Positions 21,901-28,965 of a stretch of 64,000 bases of DNA are shown here, piece by piece. The stretch is from Hyalangium gracile (GTDB lineage Bacteria > Myxococcota > Myxococcia > Myxococcales > Myxococcaceae). Made by a program: the position numbers and the translations under genes. Under the pieces are notes generated by a model. It was given only the letters and a program-made list of their open reading frames with translations. It was not told the origin of the DNA and searched no databases. The DNA is taken from NCBI RefSeq assembly GCF_020103725.1, contig NZ_JAHXBG010000016.1, positions 1 through 64,000 of the forward strand, given 5' to 3'. How positions within the stretch are numbered: the stretch's first letter is position 1; each line of letters begins with the position of its first letter.

Positions 21901-22255
21901 TGGTGGTGGCGCCGGCCAGCTTCTCCAGCGTGTCGGCCAGCGCGGAGGCGTCCTGCTTGGCCTCGTAGAGCGCCTTCATCCCGCGCAGCACGGGGAGCGG
22001 CTCGGGCGCCAGCAGCAGCGCGCGCCGCAGCAGCTCCTCGGCGCGGTTGGGGTTGCGGAGTCGTTCGAGGGCGAGATCCGCGGCACGGCCGAGCAGCCGC
22101 GCGGCCTCGGGGGCAGGGACCTCACGTCCCCGGCTCTCGTAGAGCCGGATGAGGTCCTCGACACGACCTGCCTTCTCCAAAGTGGCCTCGGCTTCGAGGA
22201 AGGACCGGTCGTCGGTCACACGCACAGAGGGGCGCGGAGAGGAGGATTGTTCCAT
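9983..22255 (-). CDS. gltI: Giant TPR protein GltI (AgmK)
   Basis: At 4090 residues this single frame fills 12.3 kb. It is built almost entirely of degenerate 34-residue TPR-type helical hairpins (for example [38 protein letters not shown]), often in half-units with an EDLIxLYE or AYEEV register. The last roughly 370 residues lack TPRs (segment with [19 protein letters not shown] and [11 protein letters not shown]), a separate globular domain. There is no signal peptide or membrane helix, so I infer a cytoplasmic location. Position and size match AgmK/GltI of the M. xanthus G2 cluster, which is needed for A-motility. No stop or frameshift interrupts the frame. It lies 136 bp before gltJ, and two small hairpins precede it. 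Confidence 0.93.
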   Translation of the reverse strand: MEQSSSPRPSVRVTDDRSFLEAEATLEKAGRVEDLIRLYESRGREVPAPEAARLLGRAADLALERLRNPNRAEELLRRALLLAPEPLPVLRGMKALYEAKQDASALADTLEKLAGATTSKESAAFFLKAADLYETKLFRRDRAVFCLQQAARAQPDRATFRRLRQLLLAEDRFQPVFESLEREREAMGPEGMAEEYAAVAERLVEDPTEHALAQKVLDVARTLDAQNARVEKAQKALQRFEQTWRDRVRMLRSMSLEERDRKSAARLSLLVAKLFAWYEPTAAAKVKEALDRCFLLWPGMPEALNLIERLAERSGDFAPAIAQFEAMATEAKDRTAQVDLWLRVGTGRLTRLNDPAGALAAIEKAAAADPSRADAVNLAAETLIEQGRAADAVAVLERHVATVKDRQAQAALRMRMAELCLEHLKDGSAARVHLEAALKSDPANALAAFHLARLLAEDEQFDALEPLLDLAMLAPRSKAERIAFCEALALTFEESGDAKRAFGVLARALVLDPARPLLLGTVVEHAEKAQAQHELAMALKRAVLVAPEQVALAIWRQLAQLLQGPLGDPVGAEAAWREVLARAPGDSVAEEAVKSLKAAAALADDPRVKLEGEISRKENTSAPPEEIEPLVRQLVSMAPDEPGPLQRLQALCVSLSKFEEAATLAGRLSKLAETQVERSDWTARQAKLYAERLNRPQDAAQIFLKLLAENVSTGLVVGGLERLASANIRTGEIAEALANHYGRTGDHQRQVAALQQQLDATTDLAARQRLFTLLATIHEKQLADSRAAFDCRVRALRENPKDELSRTEALRLAHDLSAQAELVRVLRRLATETEELAVAVQLLSDSAALAEEVGAVPDAIDALQAALGRAPESPELLQRLLRMLWRAGRVADAESMLRKRIQTAKGQERLKLLLQLVELNAQTGRPAEAAEALQTAISNGAEEGKFLPRLAELYEKAGRTRELNETLARMVELAETAGDTEKVARLKLKRAQLLQGAPGGDQAEAVRSYADILRQRPSDPDALTALEGMLASGPAREEAARALLPAYELTKDHRKLVAALDVLAEVAKDDAGRAQALRQAAHVHLTHLRQPELAFASLARAMRLTPGDTGLRATARQAAEDADSLDSFAEILQELTEEGNVGPARAAILRELADVQEKKLDDKAGAIKALHALLALEPTNVDCLKALQRLHRAGEQWAEVAEVLEKLASVSTETAEQVAYLREAALLHESKLENKERAAAAWRAIAEKDQLQREAAASLDRLYTELGRSQELAWALSLRRSQEGQSPQGREVSFRLAELLRTELNNPNAALKLYERILSEDPGHPGARAALEEWVKAALPTSRAALETLDPVLKQLGDHARRVALRETRMEAALTVEKAQLAAEIRLIYEQEMQQPSLAFMAAVKAFAAGLDREALQPDLERLARETGSHETLAEIYEDAATDLPSGDAAAMALLRRTAELREQLNQPEEATRLWKNLLQEAPQDRQALEALSRLYEKGQNAKNLSEVYAQQAQLSTDPEARRGLLLKAGDAFASAGEDAKAIEAYRSALAIKKGPEGLLALDKLFAKGHRVQEQADVLAQLAELAADAESRRGFMLRRAQLLELAGSTAEALIGYRGMLELVPGDPQAIAGLERLFAQEGQRLDAARLLEPVYRSINDTRKLVEVLEVLLSSAPPEQRLERIQEIAILREALGQTSLAFAARLRAFNEFPQAQSVLEELERLAADSGSFEEVAAAYEDQLERGTKEPLAGELWRRLAAIYDGRMKRYDLAVRALEEVSRRDPYNKDVLESIARIHRRTGAHRDLALVMRRQVAADTNPSSQINLLFELGHLAEETLSDKALAAQAYREVLDRRPENGNALKLLAKVLTEMERWPELAQHIEREIQLADARNAVEEASELRVRLGRLKFTRLDDPRGALDLYQAVLARRAGHAGAVGALEEMARSESPLRGAAASALEPVFAGVGDHLKQVQMLEARASVEPVPQERAALLRRIAETYAGPMENAELAFVYAVRALQDLPDEPRSLELCLSLVEPAGTAEEFIEVLAQIAPKAGDSARAELYRALARLQARMGEDNEALAAWRKVMEVRPTDEEALESIGRLLTSEGKPSELLEVLRRQLAMAEEPTRRAAVLFQIGVLQEDQLKDNLGALATFRRLMELKPDDAAALARMESLCQKQERWPELADVLARRIALMPPEQSLELKFRLATVRETKLLDKTGALAQFGEVLSLQPNHAGAVARMEAWVTREPQNLLAVETLLRAFRASGDITKLAQFIEVRVGVSTDAFEKKALLGELATLRETQGEAELAFLALFRAFKEDPNDADLRHRLENATDASNTYDELVAAYEESLPRVAEAADAAEVCLKLGQMLETRLREPERAITYYERARSMHASVQEKALLALDRLYVELEAWPELAGVLEQLAAGATAPADKVGFLFRVGQIFQERLDSPDRAASAYEQILTIDPGHLASARLLEGLYETAGASDKLYAILQHELERVSGEEKERVLGKMAQVSAEGLEDLGRSIELYRELLAKNPRNEQAFSALEGLLERAGRPEELRTLLADRLAQTLDPREVVRLNERLGRVVYRLLKQPEAAVPYFKAALDRDARHRGVLDTLRELYEETGQREELVSVLRRLVPLQEASDGVKALRLRLAEVLAEMSRREEALDAARRALEVEPHSVADLDRVHALFVSLRAYNDAVRALELKVQVHLAAEEREQAVETYFAVADMWEGPGAKPELSAGALEKVLELDPANRKAFERVSTLYRGHNDWRAYAGVVDRYMPHLVTDEEKLSWLRELARVQEERLGQKDVAFLALCRALQIDAADDTLREEVERLANETGSHEELAAVYEEVADSLPKGPLAERLYATLARVHDERLDDAPAAEAAFRKILEFDPTNATALDGLSAMFHRRGRDREYVVALEQKLEAAASIEARKGILKEIARVYDEAIGDPQEAATALLRALELEPDMETLGVLTLLYRRQNAHQDVAATLLRTRDLAGTTEERARIQVQVAGVYERDIGDDEAAVVAYRQALEFDPENREALESLERLHTKLDQPAELLAVYERMLELSTDYRERVRVLFRSAGIWEDKYQNPANADACVEAILAIDQTNMQAIKTLIRLRRTQERWEDLIVAYERQLALTSEPQEQAQLYVDMGTVYHQQMKAVDRAVDSYGYALQVDPNCRPAMHALGNLYERSGNWPFALEMLQREAQVAGQTQEAVELFHRMGKINEDMLMDTGSAKSNYQQALAIDPGYLPSIRALKGIQEQEKDWGGYEQTLLQEAQSSEDPQAKARALLDVAKYHVETRQDQQTATHYFEEVLKHVPDSLEAARPLADVYIAREDWPLGEKMLDIVARKMAERAIAEKDGALTVELSRQLYRLGYVAEKLGKREKALDAYEKSYGLDSRYLANLESFGNLLVQAKRYEDALKVFQAILIHHRESLTDLEVVEVYWQLGDVLAALGHADRAQNHFEKALAIDPGHEPSLRALVALMDKVGQYEKSADLRQQLVNVLDGEAKFRVYLELGQIARDKLKDPYMAIDAFSGALKEQPDALDVMDSLYVLLRETRQGHKAADVLQRMLSLPTLAAEPQKAKRVWFALAEIRRDEAKDVDGAAEAFNRALDLDHRFVEAFSALESMLGAAEQWKALEDNYARMLSRIPKTPDTHVARMALWRALGDLYLQVLKNTEGAVAAYGVVAKGLPDDAVVQETYAEVAGQVQGKEEEAIAALRRALPNTSDPRKVCGQLVRLLALRKDYDGAWLAAQAVAGLVGDAGDDEKEILTKLGPYAKRKEVAQRVLTDRLWQSHLFHQKVRTPLTELLGILFEQVGHLYALPFQQYQIVPKKHRIDVGMSQEYHVHHYRYVARLFGMEAVELYSPFLVAKRELLSRRSNEPAPEPMVNVDLLQTHPACVRVGGKFFGEQGQKEVYYLLGRTLALARPELAFSQRLAPDRLEALLQAALSMMVGQIRPTADPRHFGEARQILEKNLSEPARGALAKVARAYLPTATPMDVRTWLEGVELTAARAGLFAAGEMEPVKRMVSGETGSTFRVPPTTKLRDLLVFATSEDLHALRVAVGTHVEVQVRK

Positions 22256-22298
22256 GGAGAGCGGGCCTCGCGGGAAAGGGAGCGCAACCGCACGGAGG

Positions 22299-22322
22299 CG
22301 CTAGAGGGGTGAGACTCTAGCG
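22299..22322 (-). other. Stem-loop in the gltI leader
   Basis: CGCTAGAG (22299-22306) and CTCTAGCG (22315-22322) form a perfect 8-bp hairpin with an 8-nt loop, 44 bp before the gltI start. A second small stem CTCGCC/GGCGAG at 22354-22369 sits directly after the upstream stop. Neither has a T-run. They may be processing or partial-termination signals between the two genes. Confidence 0.45.
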
Positions 22323-22371
22323 ATCGTGAGCGTCCCCGGGCAATCGCGCAAAGCTCGCCAACCGGCGAGAA

Positions 22372-24336
22372 CTATTGACTTTCCTGCTCCCCAGGCGAGG
22401 AGGCAGGAGGGGCGGAATCGGATGGGGACTCGGTACCGGACTCGGACTCGGACGCAGAGTCCTTGTGGGCCCCGCCAGCAGGAGCTGGAGGCGTCTCAGG
22501 GAGGGCCTTGGCCCGCTCCAAGCCCGCAGCATCATTGAGCCGCGTGTAGAGGTCCACGGCCTTGGCCCGCTGCTGGAGCTCCTCGGCGAGCTGAGCCGCG
22601 CGCGCCAGGTTGCCCAGCTGCTCGTGGAGCGGGAGGGCCTTCTCCTTGCGCCCGGCCTGCTCCCAGGCCTCCGCCGCCTCGGCGGTCTGCCCCAGCAGCT
22701 CGAGCCACCGGGCACGCCCGGCCGGCTTCTTCTCCTCCTCGGCGCGGGCCAGCTCGCGCTGAGCGAGCGCCTTGGCCTCCTCCTCGAGCTTGAGCCGCTG
22801 CATGAAGTGGAACGCCTTGGGCGGAGGCAGCGGGCTGAGCACCTCCACGGCCTCGCGATTCTGGCCCGCGGCCACCAGGAGCGTCGCCGCCCCCAGCCGA
22901 TCGCCACGCTCCACCAGAGACTTCACCTCGAGGCCCCGGACGCGGTTGGCGCTGGCCATGTCCCGCGCGCGCTCGTAGGACTTGCGAGCCTGGGTCAGCT
23001 TGTTGGCCCGCTCGTACGCGAGCGCTGCCTGGTCGAACTGCCTGGCCCGCTCGTACAGCCGCGCCACGTTCTCGAAGTCACCCTTGCCGACGTAGTGCTC
23101 CATGAGGAGCTCGTACGCCCCGGCCTTCTCCAGCGTGGGGCCAATCTGGTCCGCGGGCAGGCCCGAGACGAGGCGCCGGGCCGCGTCCAGGTCCTTGCCC
23201 TCGACCGCGCAGCGCAGCGCGCTCTTCACGTCCCCGCCCGCCTCGAAGAGCCGGATGGCCTCGGTGAAGGAGTTGTTGCGCTCGTGCAGCCGCCCCGCGT
23301 CCCGGGTGCGGCCCATGGCCTCGAGCTGCTTCGCCTGCTCGGACCAGTCGCCGGTCAGCTCCGGCATCGGCTTGCGCTCGGGGCGCTCGCCACGCTCCGG
23401 ACGCTCACGGCGCTCGCCACGCTCGGGGCGCTCACCCCGCTCCGGACGCTCACGGCGCTCGCCACGCTCCGGACGGTCGCCACGCTCGCGACGCTCCCCC
23501 CGCTCGCGGCGCTCACCGCGCTCAGGACGATCGCCACGCTCGGGGCGCTCACGGCGCTCGGCCTCCGCGCGCACGGGCTCCTCCTGCTCGGGGCCCGGCT
23601 GACGGCCGCTGGCGGCGAAGGCCACCTCGGCTCGCTCGCGGTCCCCCGCGGCGCGCCAGGCCTGGCCCACCAGGTACATCACATCCGTATAGGCGACGTA
23701 CTTCTCGCGCACCGGGTCCGCGGCGGGAGCGGCCGGAGCCGCACCCTCGGCCGGAGCAGCGCTCTCGGCAGGGGCCGCACCCTCGGCCGGAGCAGCGCCC
23801 TCGGCGGGAGCAGCACCCTCCGCGGGGGCCGCAGCCTCGGCAGGCGCCGCCTCGGGCGCTGGAGCCGCCGCCTCACCCGCGGGCGCACCCTCGGCCGGAG
23901 CAGCGGGCGCCGCCTCGGGCGCGGGCGGCTTCGGCTGGCGCTGCACGCGCAGCAGCGTGGTGATGAGCCGGCCGCGCGTGTTGAGGTCCAGGTCCTCCAG
24001 CGACTTGAGCCGCATGGGACGCAGCGCGCGGACGATGGCCTCGAGAGGCCCCTTCTGCGACGCGAAGTCGTTCTTGGAGAGCGCCTTCTCGAGGACGCTC
24101 AGCTCGACGATGACGCGGTGCCCCGGCCCGCTGGCCCGCTCTTCATCCCGGCCACGGCCCCCCCGGCCACGGCCCGGACCATCCCCCCGGCCACGGCCGC
24201 CATCGCGGCCTCCGAAGCCACCCTCACGACCGCCAAAGCCACCCGGACCCTCGCGGCGGGGACCCTGGCCAGGTCCTCCGTCCCGGCCGCGCCCACCACC
24301 ACCGCGCGGCCCACCGCTTCCATTCTCCTGAGGCAC
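22372..24336 (-). CDS. RGG/Ala-Pro/Arg-Glu repeat protein with TPR-like C-terminal half
   Basis: GTG 24336 follows GGGAGA at a good distance. The 654 residues split into an RGG/FGG-rich N terminus (8-63), a short helical domain (about 72-132), an Ala-Pro-Glu tract (136-206, repeated PAEGA units), a helical segment (210-240), a 64-residue tract of RERPERGE units (258-321), and a helical-repeat half of TPR/clathrin-like hairpins (about 327-620) ending in an acidic Ser-rich tail. It sits where M. xanthus has the unnamed ORFs between gltH and gltI (MXAN_4865/4864 as I recall). There is no signal peptide, so it is presumably cytoplasmic. Almost half of the chain is predicted to be disordered. Its function is not established. 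Confidence 0.8.
   Translation of the reverse strand: MPQENGSGGPRGGGGRGRDGGPGQGPRREGPGGFGGREGGFGGRDGGRGRGDGPGRGRGGRGRDEERASGPGHRVIVELSVLEKALSKNDFASQKGPLEAIVRALRPMRLKSLEDLDLNTRGRLITTLLRVQRQPKPPAPEAAPAAPAEGAPAGEAAAPAPEAAPAEAAAPAEGAAPAEGAAPAEGAAPAESAAPAEGAAPAAPAADPVREKYVAYTDVMYLVGQAWRAAGDRERAEVAFAASGRQPGPEQEEPVRAEAERRERPERGDRPERGERRERGERRERGDRPERGERRERPERGERPERGERRERPERGERPERKPMPELTGDWSEQAKQLEAMGRTRDAGRLHERNNSFTEAIRLFEAGGDVKSALRCAVEGKDLDAARRLVSGLPADQIGPTLEKAGAYELLMEHYVGKGDFENVARLYERARQFDQAALAYERANKLTQARKSYERARDMASANRVRGLEVKSLVERGDRLGAATLLVAAGQNREAVEVLSPLPPPKAFHFMQRLKLEEEAKALAQRELARAEEEKKPAGRARWLELLGQTAEAAEAWEQAGRKEKALPLHEQLGNLARAAQLAEELQQRAKAVDLYTRLNDAAGLERAKALPETPPAPAGGAHKDSASESESGTESPSDSAPPASSPGEQESQ
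23374..23565 (-). repeat. In-frame repeat tract coding for RERPERGE units
   Basis: Short tandem units of about 12-24 bp built on CGCTCGGGGCGCTCACGG variants (plus-strand reading) code for residues 258-321 of the RGG-type protein: alternating RERPERGE, RRERGE and RGDRPE. The unit is a multiple of three, so copy number can change without frameshift. Confidence 0.8.
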
Positions 24337-24349
24337 GTGTGTCTCCCGA

Positions 24350-24997
24350 CTAGAACGCGTACTTGAGGTTCGGCATGAGCGCGAACCCGACTGTTCCCGA
24401 GGAGATCAGATAGCTGCCTGTCACCTCGAGGCCCACCGAGAAGTGGCGCAACCGCGTGTAGTACTCCACTCCCGGCCCGGCGAACACCAGAATGTCGGAG
24501 TCCGGCAACAGCAGCTTCGGAGAGAACATCGCGAAGCCGGCTCCCGCTCGCGCGTAGATGAAGGTCCGCTTGACCTCCTGATTGTCGGCGAAGCCCACCA
24601 GATGCGCGCGCATCGTCACGCCGGGCACGATGCTGGAGAAGTCACCGGAAGCCGCGCCGCCCGAGTTCCCCACGTAGTCCGAGCCCGCGCGGTTGGCGGT
24701 GCCCAGGACGAACACGCCCAGCGACAGGCGCTCGCCGATGTCGATGCCCACCTCCACGTGGGCCGCCTGTCCCGAGGAGAACGGTCGCGGCCCCGTGTCC
24801 GCCGGAGCGTTGACGAGGAACGAGGGACCGCCCTGCACCAGGAAGTACAGGCCACGTTCGATCTCGTTGAACGTCTCGGCCGGTCGGTCCTTCACCGGAT
24901 TGTTGGCGGCGGGGGACTGCTGGGCACGCGCGAGCGTCGGCACGACGAGCACGCTGAACAGAGCAAGGGACGCAAGAGCTTTCATGCTGGTCATCAC
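24350..24997 (-). CDS. gltH: Outer-membrane beta-barrel gliding protein GltH
   Basis: The 215-residue product has a Sec signal peptide (MKALASLALFSVLVVPTLARA; the frame opens MMTS and M5 is an alternative start). The rest is beta-strand pattern with alternating residues and ends in a Phe-terminated strand (MPNLKYAF), as expected for a BamA-inserted barrel. In the M. xanthus G2 cluster the gene after gltG is GltH, predicted to form an outer-membrane pore or barrel with GltA and GltB. Order, size and fold agree. The stop is 13 bp before the next start. A strong terminator hairpin lies between gltG and this gene, so it may begin its own transcription unit. Confidence 0.85.
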   Translation of the reverse strand: MMTSMKALASLALFSVLVVPTLARAQQSPAANNPVKDRPAETFNEIERGLYFLVQGGPSFLVNAPADTGPRPFSSGQAAHVEVGIDIGERLSLGVFVLGTANRAGSDYVGNSGGAASGDFSSIVPGVTMRAHLVGFADNQEVKRTFIYARAGAGFAMFSPKLLLPDSDILVFAGPGVEYYTRLRHFSVGLEVTGSYLISSGTVGFALMPNLKYAF

Positions 24998-25025
24998 GTT
25001 ATCGCGCCAGAAGCACCTGGCGCCT

Positions 25026-25065
25026 AAAAAGCGACGCGGGCGGACCCGATGCCGAGCCCGCCCGC
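25026..25065 (-). terminator. Intrinsic terminator or attenuator between gltG and gltH
   Basis: On the minus strand GCGGGCGG (25058-25065) pairs with CCGCCCGC (25036-25043) around a 14-nt loop, followed by GTCGC and TTTTT (25026-25030). It lies 31 bp after the gltG stop and 28 bp before gltH. Confidence 0.8.
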
Positions 25066-25096
25066 TTCCCTACTACAATTTTTCAGCAGCCCCGGC

Positions 25097-27052
25097 TTAC
25101 TCGCCCGAGGCCTTGAAGATGAACGGGTAGGTGACGATCACCACGCCGCCGCCCTTGGGCTTGGGGAACTGCCAGGTGCGCACGCGGCCAGCCACGCAGC
25201 TCTCCAGCTCGGCGTTGCTCGCGGTGGACTGGGCCACCTCGGAGGACACCACCCGGCCCTCGGCGTTGATGACGAACTTGACGGCCACCTTACCGGCCAG
25301 CTTCGGGTACTTGGTCAGCTGGCTCTCGTAGCAGAAGCGGATCTGGCTGCGGTTGCGCTGGATGACCTGGCGGATGAGCTCCTTGTCCAGCGAGCCCATG
25401 ACCATGGGCTCCGACGAGGTGATGCCCACGTCCACGCTCTGCTTGCCGCCGAGCACGCCCACCCCCGAGCCGTAGCTGCTGGTGCCGCCGCCACGACCCT
25501 TGGTGCCGATGCCGCCGATGCCGATGGTGTCACCGGTGCCGCCGCCACCGCCGCCGCTGCCGCGGATGCCCAGGCCGCCGAAGCCGCCCGAGTCACCCGC
25601 CTTGGCGCCGAACATGTTGCCCATGGCGCTCTTGAGCTCGCCGCCCAGGCCCGCGTTGCCGAAGATGGTGGAGACGCCGCCCTTGCCGCCGCCGAAGATC
25701 TTCGCCGTCAGGGCGCGCGCCTCGTCCTTCTTGTCCTTCTGGCCCTGCGGCGCGGTGCGATTCTGGGTCTTGGGCGTGTTGTCCTTCTTGCCCATCTGCC
25801 CTTCCTCGTTGCGCTGCTTGGCGGCCATCTCGCCGGCCTTCTTCTTCTCGGCCTTCTGCTCCTTGAGCTTCTCGAGGAACTTGTTCTTCTGCGTCTCCGG
25901 CGGCTTGATGATGAGCTTGGCCAGGCGCGCGTCCTTGCCGTTGAGCTCGTCGGCGAACTCGTCGCCGTCACCGCTGCGGTTCATCGCGCTGATGACGAAC
26001 ATCGTGCCCGCGAAGAACATCAGCAGGAAGATGTTCAGCGCGCGGTAGTCCACCGAGTCCGCCAGCGGGACGTAGACCTTCTTGGGCACCGGCTGGAAGA
26101 GGACCTCCATCGTCACGCCGCCCAGGTCCACCCAGAAGAAGTCATCCGGGTCCAGCGTCAGCGCGTAGTTGCCGCCGTCGCTGTTGGCCTTGCCGGACTC
26201 GATGACGGCCTGGAGCTCCATCGTCTCACCCTTGCGGATGAGCTCGCCCTTCATCTTCCCGCTGAAGCAGACGCTGAAGGACTGGCCGTCGGTGCGCGCC
26301 ACCTCCATGGTCGGGCTGCCCAGCTTGGCGTCGCCCATGACGAAGTCCACGCCCGCGGCGCTGCCCGCGGTCAGGCTCTTCTTCTTGCCCGGAGCCAGGA
26401 AGAACTCGCCCACGCGCTGGTCGCCCCACATGAAGCGGATGGAGGCGCCCAGCGGGCCGCTGGCCTTCGTGCGGCGCACGGTGCGCACGCGGGGCTCGGC
26501 CTCGACCGGAGCCTCGGCCACCGGCGCCACCACCGCGTTCTGCTCCGTGGCGGCGAAGGACGGATCCATCGCCGGAGCGGGCGCGACCACCGGAGCGGCC
26601 ACGGGCGCGGCCACCACCGGAGCGGCCGTCACGGGCGCCGCGGCGGCCTGGGCCAGCTGCGCGGCCACCTGGGCGTCCTGCACCGGCAGCTCGATCTTCG
26701 TCGTCACGTCCGAGCTGGACACGGCGGCCGCCAGGTTCACCGCGGCCACGGCGGCCGGGTTCTCCAGGCGGATGGTGGTGCCACCCACGCGGATCTCGTC
26801 CCCGAAGGCGACCTTGCCCTTGTTGACGCGCTTGCCGTTGACGTAGGTGCCCTCGACGCTGCCCATGTCGATGATGGACAGCGAGCCGTCCGGAGACACC
26901 TCGATGACGGAGTGGATGCGGCTGACCTTCTCGTCATCCAGGCACAGGTGCGCCGACGACAGACGGCCAATCTTGATGATGTCGCGCTCGAAATCCTTCG
27001 AGCTGACCAGGCTCTCGCCCTTGAAGACCTTGAGTGTCAGAGGAACGGCCAT
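25097..27052 (-). CDS. gltG: Gliding motility protein GltG (PglI)
   Basis: GltG is an inner-membrane protein of the Agl-Glt machine. ATG 27052 has GGGAG just upstream. The N-terminal FHA domain (about 6-97) shows IGR (28-30), SRIH (44-47) and GTYVNG (68-73), the phosphothreonine-binding signature. An Ala/Pro/Val linker, a second beta domain (about 195-330), one membrane helix (about 337-357), a Lys/Glu-rich periplasmic helix, a Gly-rich stretch, and an AgmX/PglI TonB-C-like domain (about 560-651, QIRFCYESQLTKYPKL) follow. The FHA domain suggests reading of kinase output on the cytoplasmic side. It follows gltF by 74 bp and ends 31 bp before a terminator. Confidence 0.93.
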   Translation of the reverse strand: MAVPLTLKVFKGESLVSSKDFERDIIKIGRLSSAHLCLDDEKVSRIHSVIEVSPDGSLSIIDMGSVEGTYVNGKRVNKGKVAFGDEIRVGGTTIRLENPAAVAAVNLAAAVSSSDVTTKIELPVQDAQVAAQLAQAAAAPVTAAPVVAAPVAAPVVAPAPAMDPSFAATEQNAVVAPVAEAPVEAEPRVRTVRRTKASGPLGASIRFMWGDQRVGEFFLAPGKKKSLTAGSAAGVDFVMGDAKLGSPTMEVARTDGQSFSVCFSGKMKGELIRKGETMELQAVIESGKANSDGGNYALTLDPDDFFWVDLGGVTMEVLFQPVPKKVYVPLADSVDYRALNIFLLMFFAGTMFVISAMNRSGDGDEFADELNGKDARLAKLIIKPPETQKNKFLEKLKEQKAEKKKAGEMAAKQRNEEGQMGKKDNTPKTQNRTAPQGQKDKKDEARALTAKIFGGGKGGVSTIFGNAGLGGELKSAMGNMFGAKAGDSGGFGGLGIRGSGGGGGGTGDTIGIGGIGTKGRGGGTSSYGSGVGVLGGKQSVDVGITSSEPMVMGSLDKELIRQVIQRNRSQIRFCYESQLTKYPKLAGKVAVKFVINAEGRVVSSEVAQSTASNAELESCVAGRVRTWQFPKPKGGGVVIVTYPFIFKASGE

Positions 27053-27126
27053 TTACGGCTCCCGGTAGACTTTCCCGTGATGACAGACAGCGTGCGTGGC
27101 GGAAGGTTCCGCGATTTTTTCGCGGG

Positions 27127-27390
27127 CTACAGCTCGCCCACCGACTGCATCACCTTGTCCTGGAAGTCCTCACGGATACGGATGAGGTTGGAGTGGCGCA
27201 CCTTCTTGCGCGCCTCCACGTACTCGCCATCCGGCTTGGTGAGGTCGCCCTCGATGGTGTCGTCCTCGAAGTCGATGGTCTGCGTCTTGTTGTAGCGCAC
27301 GTTGCCCTCGCCCCCGCCTCCCTTCGCCTCGTCCTGGGCAAAGGCCGGGGCCATCGTCAGCATCACGCACAGCGCCAAGAGCTTCCGCAT
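27127..27390 (-). CDS. gltF: Small secreted gliding protein GltF
   Basis: ATG 27390 has GGAGACGG upstream and opens a Sec signal peptide (MRKLLALCVMLTMAPAFA). The longer frame from 27432 would disrupt it. The mature protein of about 69 residues has a Gly-rich start, an acidic middle (IDFEDDTIEGDLTKPDG) and a basic amphipathic C-terminal helix (EARKKVRHSNLIRIREDF). Size, signal and place between gltE and gltG match GltF of the M. xanthus G2 cluster, a small periplasmic factor. The acidic middle plus helix resembles a segment of AgmX/PglI-type regulators, so it may be a partner or an evolutionary offshoot of GltG. It is separated from gltE by 126 bp with a hairpin. Confidence 0.82.
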   Translation of the reverse strand: MRKLLALCVMLTMAPAFAQDEAKGGGGEGNVRYNKTQTIDFEDDTIEGDLTKPDGEYVEARKKVRHSNLIRIREDFQDKVMQSVGEL

Positions 27391-27471
27391 CACCGTCTCC
27401 TCGCGGGCTTGAGACGCCCGCTCGTCCACCACTTCCAGTAAATCAGGCTTCCTAGATTCGCATCATTCAGA

Positions 27472-27496
27472 GCGGCCCCGCTACTCCAGGGGCCGC
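27472..27496 (-). other. Stem-loop between gltE and gltF
   Basis: GCGGCCCC (27472-27479) and GGGGCCGC (27489-27496) form a perfect 8-bp GC stem with a 9-nt loop, 20 bp after the gltE stop. No T-run follows. It is a possible transcript-processing or stabilising element. Confidence 0.55.
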
Positions 27497-27516
27497 ACCT
27501 ACATCCCGACTGCTGA

Positions 27517-28965
27517 CTAGAACTCGTCCGTCGGCTCGTTCGGATCCACCTTGGCTGGATTCTTCTGCCCAGGGGAATTCTGCGGAGCAGGGGTGCCCTG
27601 CTCCTGGCCCGGGGACGGGAGATCGCCGGTGGGATCCTCGAGAGGCTCGCCGGCCCCCGCCGCGGGGTTGGCCGCCGCGCCGGCGGGCGGAGGGGCCTTG
27701 CCCTCGTTCTTCTTGAGCTCGTCCTGCTGCTGCTTCTGGAGCGCCTCCATCTGCCTGGCCTGGTCCTCGGCGCGCTTGGCGTCGGCCTTGGCCTGGATGA
27801 CGGCCTCCGCCTCACGCATCAGCCCGAAGACGGGCGCCTCGGCGCTCAGCGCCACGTCGCCGCCGGCCATGCCGATGTACTTCTTGTAGAGCTCCACGGC
27901 GCGCTCCGGAGCGTCCTTGGCGCGGTGAAGGATGATGGCGCGGTTGAGGTAGATGGCGGCCAGGTTCGGGTCCAGCTTCTCCGCCTCGTCGTACTCCTGC
28001 ATGGCCTTGTCGAACTGGCCCTGGCCCTTGTAGGCCACGCCCAGGTTGAGGTGGGCCGCGGCGTTCTTGCTGCCGGCCTGGAGGATCTTCCGCAGGTGCT
28101 CCTCGGCGCCGGGGTAGTCCTCGGCCTCGAGCGCCATCTGCGCCAGCAGGATGTGCGAGGGCAGGTAGTCGGCGCGAACCTCGAGCGCGCGCTTGAACTC
28201 GAGCATCGCGCCGTCCGCGTCACCCTCCTGCTGGAGCAGCAGGCCCACGGTGTGGTGCAGCTCGGGATCGTTGTTGTCGATCTTCATCGCGCGCAGGGCC
28301 ACCAGCTTCGCCATGGCGAGCTGCTTGCGGTCCAGGTAGCTGCGCATCATGACCTTGAGCGCGGTGGTGGATTGTGGATCGCGCATCAGCGCCGCGCGGG
28401 CGAACTCCATCGCCTTGTCGTGGTCGGCGGTCTGCCGGTAGATCTCCGCCAGGCGGGCGCGGCTGGCCGCGTCGTCCGGGTAGCGCTTGAGCACGTCCTG
28501 GTACAGCGCCACCGCGCCGGAGATGTCCCCCGCGTTCTGCGCCATGACGGCCATGTTCTCGGAGGCCTGGCGCAGCGAGGGCTTCTTCTTCAGCGCGGAC
28601 TGGTACCAGCCCTTGGCCTCGTCCTTCTTGCCCTGGCGCTCGGCGAGCACGCCCAGGTTGTAGTCGGCCTCGGCCAGGTTCGGGTCCGCCTCCAGGGCGG
28701 CCTTGAACTTGCGCTCCAGCGACGGGAAGTCCATCGCCTTGCTCTTCTTCTGGGCGTCCATCGCCTTCACCGCGTCCTCGAAGAGGAGCTTGGCGCGGTT
28801 GGAGATGGTCGGCGCCTCGGCCGGCTTGGAGGTGGCCGGCTTCGGGCCTGCGCTCGCCTTGGGGCCGGTGGGGCCGGCGGCCGTGGAGGAGGTGCAGCCG
28901 GAGGCCAGCAGCGCCGCGGCCACCAACCCCAGTGAGGTACGGAGGAATCGAGTCGAGGTCATCAT
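27517..28965 (-). CDS. gltE: TPR lipoprotein GltE (AglT)
   Basis: The product starts MMTSTRFLRTSLGLVAAALLASGC, a lipoprotein signal with lipobox ASGC (Cys24). About nine TPR hairpins follow from residue 70 to 390 (for example LAEADYNLGVLAERQGKKDEA and AAHLNLGVAYKGQGQFDKA), then a Gln/Lys coiled stretch and a Pro/Asn-rich tail. AglT/GltE is the outer-membrane TPR lipoprotein of the gliding complex. Its ATG overlaps the gltD stop by one base (TAATG at 28967-28963), so translation is probably coupled. The C-terminal tail ending PTDEF is similar in character to the GltD end. The length matches the M. xanthus protein. Confidence 0.93.
   Translation of the reverse strand: MMTSTRFLRTSLGLVAAALLASGCTSSTAAGPTGPKASAGPKPATSKPAEAPTISNRAKLLFEDAVKAMDAQKKSKAMDFPSLERKFKAALEADPNLAEADYNLGVLAERQGKKDEAKGWYQSALKKKPSLRQASENMAVMAQNAGDISGAVALYQDVLKRYPDDAASRARLAEIYRQTADHDKAMEFARAALMRDPQSTTALKVMMRSYLDRKQLAMAKLVALRAMKIDNNDPELHHTVGLLLQQEGDADGAMLEFKRALEVRADYLPSHILLAQMALEAEDYPGAEEHLRKILQAGSKNAAAHLNLGVAYKGQGQFDKAMQEYDEAEKLDPNLAAIYLNRAIILHRAKDAPERAVELYKKYIGMAGGDVALSAEAPVFGLMREAEAVIQAKADAKRAEDQARQMEALQKQQQDELKKNEGKAPPPAGAAANPAAGAGEPLEDPTGDLPSPGQEQGTPAPQNSPGQKNPAKVDPNEPTDEF

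Noticed and set aside
11363-22312. A 3649-codon open frame on the plus strand, antisense to gltI
   Set aside because: It is a composition artefact. The opposite frame of a GC-rich gene lacks stops, and its translation is Arg/His/Leu/Gln-rich without domains. gltI has clear TPR periodicity.
23374-23565. Candidate CRISPR-like array
   Set aside because: The repeats are short, contiguous, without spacers and in frame inside a coding region, so they are a coding repeat tract.
25049-27295. A long plus-strand frame opposite gltG (748 codons)
   Set aside because: The translation is His/Arg/Leu/Ala low-complexity with no motif, while gltG has FHA, membrane and C-terminal domains.
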